Shown here: positions 7,070 to 9,399 of the stretch, piece after piece | Layout of the letters: each line of letters starts with the position of its first letter | How positions within the stretch are numbered: position 1 is the first letter of the stretch | Assembly (NCBI GenBank): GCA_012964275.1 | Contig: DTUG01000165.1 | Coordinates: 1 to 9,399 of the forward strand | Reading direction: 5' to 3' | Origin: Fidelibacterota bacterium | GTDB taxonomy: Bacteria > Fidelibacterota > Marinisomatia > Marinisomatales > UBA1611 | DNA length: 9,399 nt | The notes under the pieces: model-generated | Told to the model about the DNA's origin: nothing | What the model saw: only the letters and a program-made list of their open reading frames with translations | Database searches by the model: none | Position numbers and translations under genes: made by a program

Positions 7070-8074
7070 CTAATAAATGATCTCTAAACTGAGTTGGTGA
7101 GTATCTCCCAGATATGTCAAAGCTTCGAAACAATAATTTATCTGTAATTGTTGTTTGATTAACCCAGGGGCTTTGATCCCAAACCCCACAGCAAACTCCT
7201 GCTCCTTATCAACAAGGAAAAGTGAATTCACCCCACCCCTTAATGTGAAAAGGTCACCCAGAAGTCCGATCTCAAAACCTGCATTAATGTAGCTCGCGTT
7301 ATCATTGGGACTGTTTGCATCTAATGCCCATGTTATACGGGCTACCTGGCCGAACTTTATATCGTCCGATATCCCAACCCTAAGTATGAGTGGGAGATCA
7401 AACTGGTCTGTTGCAAGATAACCGGTAACACTTTCATTATTTCCATGAATAGATTCATCTATATCAACAGCGACCAGGAGATCATCTCCCGTCATTCTCA
7501 TTTTAGGTCCGAAATTGCTTATAGATGTTCCCAGCCTGAACCCGTAAGGCGTTTCAAATAAGGTGCCTAAATCCAATGCCCAACCATTAGCATGGTTATT
7601 GGCGATCTTTTCCTGAATGTATTTTCCATTGAACCCCACAGAGAATCGATCTGTTAGATTCAGAGCATAGGTTATACCAAAAGCATGGTCAGATGCGGAA
7701 AAGGTCTCCCCAGTATCTTCATTGCCGTAACGGGTCACTTCCATTTCACCCATGGTCACGGATGTTATATTGATTCCCAGGACATGACTATTCTTTAGCG
7801 GGACTGAGATACTGAAGTAATCAAATGAGATATCAGCGATCCAGTCTGAATGATTCACATAAACATTTCTGATTCGATTGTATCCAATCCCGGCAGGGTT
7901 CCAGTACATGGCTGAACCATCATTAGCTATAGCTGTGAAAGCCCCCCCCATGGCAACAGCCTTGGGACCAATACTGGCAGACAAAAACTTAGCTGCCATT
8001 GTTCCAGCTTTGTCTACTGGAAAAACGAATGATAACAATAAAAAGTATGAGACAATTAAGCGGATATTTCTCAT
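7070..8074 (-). CDS. PorV/PorQ-family outer-membrane beta-barrel protein
   Basis: A 334-residue protein starting at ATG 8074, which overlaps the previous stop as ATGA. A signal peptide (about 1-19) is followed by the family hallmarks KAGTMAAKFL (22-31), GPKAVAMGGAF (36-46) and YWNPAGI (57-63), then alternating amphipathic strands. It ends LSLEIIY: a terminal aromatic after alternating hydrophobic residues, as expected for a beta-barrel insertion signal. In the T9SS of Bacteroidota, PorV (LptO) is an outer-membrane shuttle that hands cargo from the translocon to the attachment complex, while PorQ-like relatives serve in cargo release. This gene sits directly behind one T9SS-tailed gene and before another, so a cargo-linked role is a reasonable inference. 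Such proteins are often present in many copies, so it need not be the core PorV. There is no Shine-Dalgarno site before the start, which fits translational coupling to the gene ahead. Confidence 0.85.
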   Translation of the reverse strand: MRNIRLIVSYFLLLSFVFPVDKAGTMAAKFLSASIGPKAVAMGGAFTAIANDGSAMYWNPAGIGYNRIRNVYVNHSDWIADISFDYFSISVPLKNSHVLGINITSVTMGEMEVTRYGNEDTGETFSASDHAFGITYALNLTDRFSVGFNGKYIQEKIANNHANGWALDLGTLFETPYGFRLGTSISNFGPKMRMTGDDLLVAVDIDESIHGNNESVTGYLATDQFDLPLILRVGISDDIKFGQVARITWALDANSPNDNASYINAGFEIGLLGDLFTLRGGVNSLFLVDKEQEFAVGFGIKAPGLIKQQLQINYCFEALTYLGDTHQLSLEIIY

Positions 8075-9399
8075 TTTATTATGGCCATTTTTCCAATTCT
8101 TTCGCCAACCCCAGGGGCTTCTATATGATAAACATATATTCCGTAAGCTGCTGTTAAATTATCTTTTGTAAGCAGGTCCCATTTACCTGTTCCATGGTTC
8201 AAAGCAGATGAATGATCAATAGTTTTGACTAATTCACCTGAAATTGTAAATATGCGAATGATGCAATTTTGGGGCAGATTTCTGAATTGGATTTCCCTCG
8301 GACCCCTGCCTGATGTAAATGTGTTCTGGCCCTCGAACACTGTAGTAGCATAGTAAGGGTTTGGTACGACCTTGATCTTTTTCATGTCATCTTTTGCCTG
8401 TTGTGTATCGATAAAGGGGGAAACTGTCGTGAATTCATAAATATCTTCGGTAAGAAATGGTTTTTCGACAATGATCATAGCGGTGTCGCCGGGTTGAGGT
8501 TCATTGTAAACTAATTCCGGATCATTTGGATGCAGGTTCAGGTAAAAAGCCCAGGATGGCCAAGGATTGCCGGCATCATCTTCATAATCCATAAAAACGA
8601 TCCAGTCACTTTCCCGGTCCCCATCTGCGTTAAAGTATCCATCAGGATCACCAAAAGGTATCACATCGATAAACCCAATTGGAATATCAACCCAGTCAAT
8701 GTTATCAATGCCGGTTAATGTTTCTCGCCTCTGCGCTATAAAATTGACTGCGGCTGCGGGGTGAATGAAGCCAGGAAAACAGATAGTGCTATTGGGCAAA
8801 TACCGCATGCACAGGTCAATAGATGAATCTGAACGTTCTTCCGAAAAAATAATTCTGTAGTCATAAGGCAATCTGGTCCCTACTACGTTAAAGGTTGCAT
8901 ACCTGAAAAAATTAAATGTCCAGATACTATCCCTTGACCAGTAAGACTTTTCATCATTATATCTCAATTCATCAATATTATTGAATCCCAGCCTGAACCC
9001 ATCAATAACCTGGCCATCACTCTCTTGCATGTCATATTCATTATTGACCAATGTGTCGGGTTTTTCCTGGTTCGTGATATCTACAAGAAAATAGGACTTG
9101 GTGGTTACCGTATCATAGCCAGCAGCGCCTTGCTGGTTCTGCAGGATGGTATCTTCAAATGTCACCTGGTAGGTATGTTGATCTAAAATTGCCATTGGGT
9201 CTACGATCTCTAGAAAAATCTTTCCACTGGATGTTCCGCTAATATGATTGATCGTATCCCCTGCAAATTCTGCATCTGTGTATCCTGCTGCAGGCGGGGA
9301 CGGTGTAATATCAACCACATTTGGACCCAATTCTACTGCACCAGTCAAGGAATTAACCCGCAGGCGCATAGGGGAATCACTGGGGATGATATCATTGGT
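8071..9399 (-). CDS. Large secreted surface protein, C-terminal part with type IX secretion-like tail; 5' end outside window
   Basis: The frame stays open to the right edge, so the ATG at 9369 is probably internal; 443 residues are visible. The upstream portion shows no domain I can name. It is rich in Asp, aromatic residues and short beta-strand-like runs, consistent with extracellular beta-sandwich domains, with a DPDGYFNADGDRESDW stretch that could bind metal. The last 104 residues (about 8074-8385) form a sorting tail: KKIKVVPNPYYA, then GPREIQFRNLP, IIRIFTISGELVKTI, GKWDLLTKDN, YGIYVYHIEA and final IGKMAIIK. This tail class is common in long surface proteins of Marinimicrobia, Ignavibacteria and relatives. 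The stop codon overlaps the start of the PorV/PorQ-like gene by four bases (ATGA), tying the two proteins to one message. Function is unknown; export to the surface is well supported. Confidence 0.75.
   Translation of the reverse strand, partial: TNDIIPSDSPMRLRVNSLTGAVELGPNVVDITPSPPAAGYTDAEFAGDTINHISGTSSGKIFLEIVDPMAILDQHTYQVTFEDTILQNQQGAAGYDTVTTKSYFLVDITNQEKPDTLVNNEYDMQESDGQVIDGFRLGFNNIDELRYNDEKSYWSRDSIWTFNFFRYATFNVVGTRLPYDYRIIFSEERSDSSIDLCMRYLPNSTICFPGFIHPAAAVNFIAQRRETLTGIDNIDWVDIPIGFIDVIPFGDPDGYFNADGDRESDWIVFMDYEDDAGNPWPSWAFYLNLHPNDPELVYNEPQPGDTAMIIVEKPFLTEDIYEFTTVSPFIDTQQAKDDMKKIKVVPNPYYATTVFEGQNTFTSGRGPREIQFRNLPQNCIIRIFTISGELVKTIDHSSALNHGTGKWDLLTKDNLTAAYGIYVYHIEAPGVGERIGKMAIIK
8074..8385 (-). 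other. T9SS-like C-terminal sorting tail of the partial surface protein
   Basis: Begins at KKIKVVPNPYYA and ends at IGKMAIIK. It keeps the PNP opening, the central strand with SGELVKTI, and a YGIYVYHIEA strand near the end. It differs from the neighbouring 738-residue protein's tail by having PNPYY in place of PNPFNP and an inserted GPREIQFRNLP segment. Confidence 0.7.

Noticed and set aside
1..9399. CRISPR array, tRNA, insertion sequence or prophage signatures
   Set aside because: No regularly spaced direct repeats, cloverleaf-like segments, transposase motifs or terminal inverted repeats were seen by eye on either strand.

Overview
The window looks like a chromosomal piece from a Gram-negative bacterium of the Fibrobacterota-Chlorobi-Bacteroidota superphylum, possibly a Marinimicrobia- or Ignavibacteria-like lineage. 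The lineage call is inference. It rests on two C-terminal tails of the type IX secretion (T9SS) sorting class, a PorV/PorQ-family outer-membrane protein, a Bacteroidota-style lipoprotein serine hydrolase, and a DinB-like plus short DnaE-like polymerase pair of the kind found in SOS mutagenesis cassettes.

Left part, + strand (2-3345): the 3' end of a Y-family DNA polymerase gene, with only its little-finger domain and a QxxLF clamp-binding motif inside the window. It overlaps by one base (TGATG) a complete 1005-residue DnaE-type polymerase. The DnaE keeps all three catalytic aspartates, has lost most metal ligands of its PHP domain, and ends soon after an OB fold. Together they look like a translesion 'mutasome' in which the Y-family partner brings the sliding clamp and the DnaE extends from lesions.

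Right part, - strand (3413-9399): read from right to left, this holds (a) the C-terminal part of a large secreted protein with a T9SS-type tail, cut by the window edge; (b) a 334-residue PorV/PorQ-like outer-membrane barrel whose start overlaps the previous stop (ATGA); (c) a 738-residue secreted protein with about five tandem beta-sandwich modules, four showing a G-x-x-N-x-W-like starch/glycogen-binding signature, plus a T9SS tail; (d) a strong intrinsic terminator at 4728-4754; and (e) a 432-residue lipoprotein serine hydrolase of the beta-lactamase/esterase family, starting just past that terminator with a TATAAT box so close to its ATG that a leaderless message is possible. Genes a-c form a likely export and surface-display operon: two cargo-like proteins and an outer-membrane protein of the family that shuttles T9SS cargo.

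The two halves converge at 3345/3413 and differ visibly in base composition: the polymerase genes are richer in G+C and the surface-protein genes richer in A+T. No tRNA, rRNA, CRISPR array, insertion sequence or integrase was seen. No gap between genes exceeds 80 bases.
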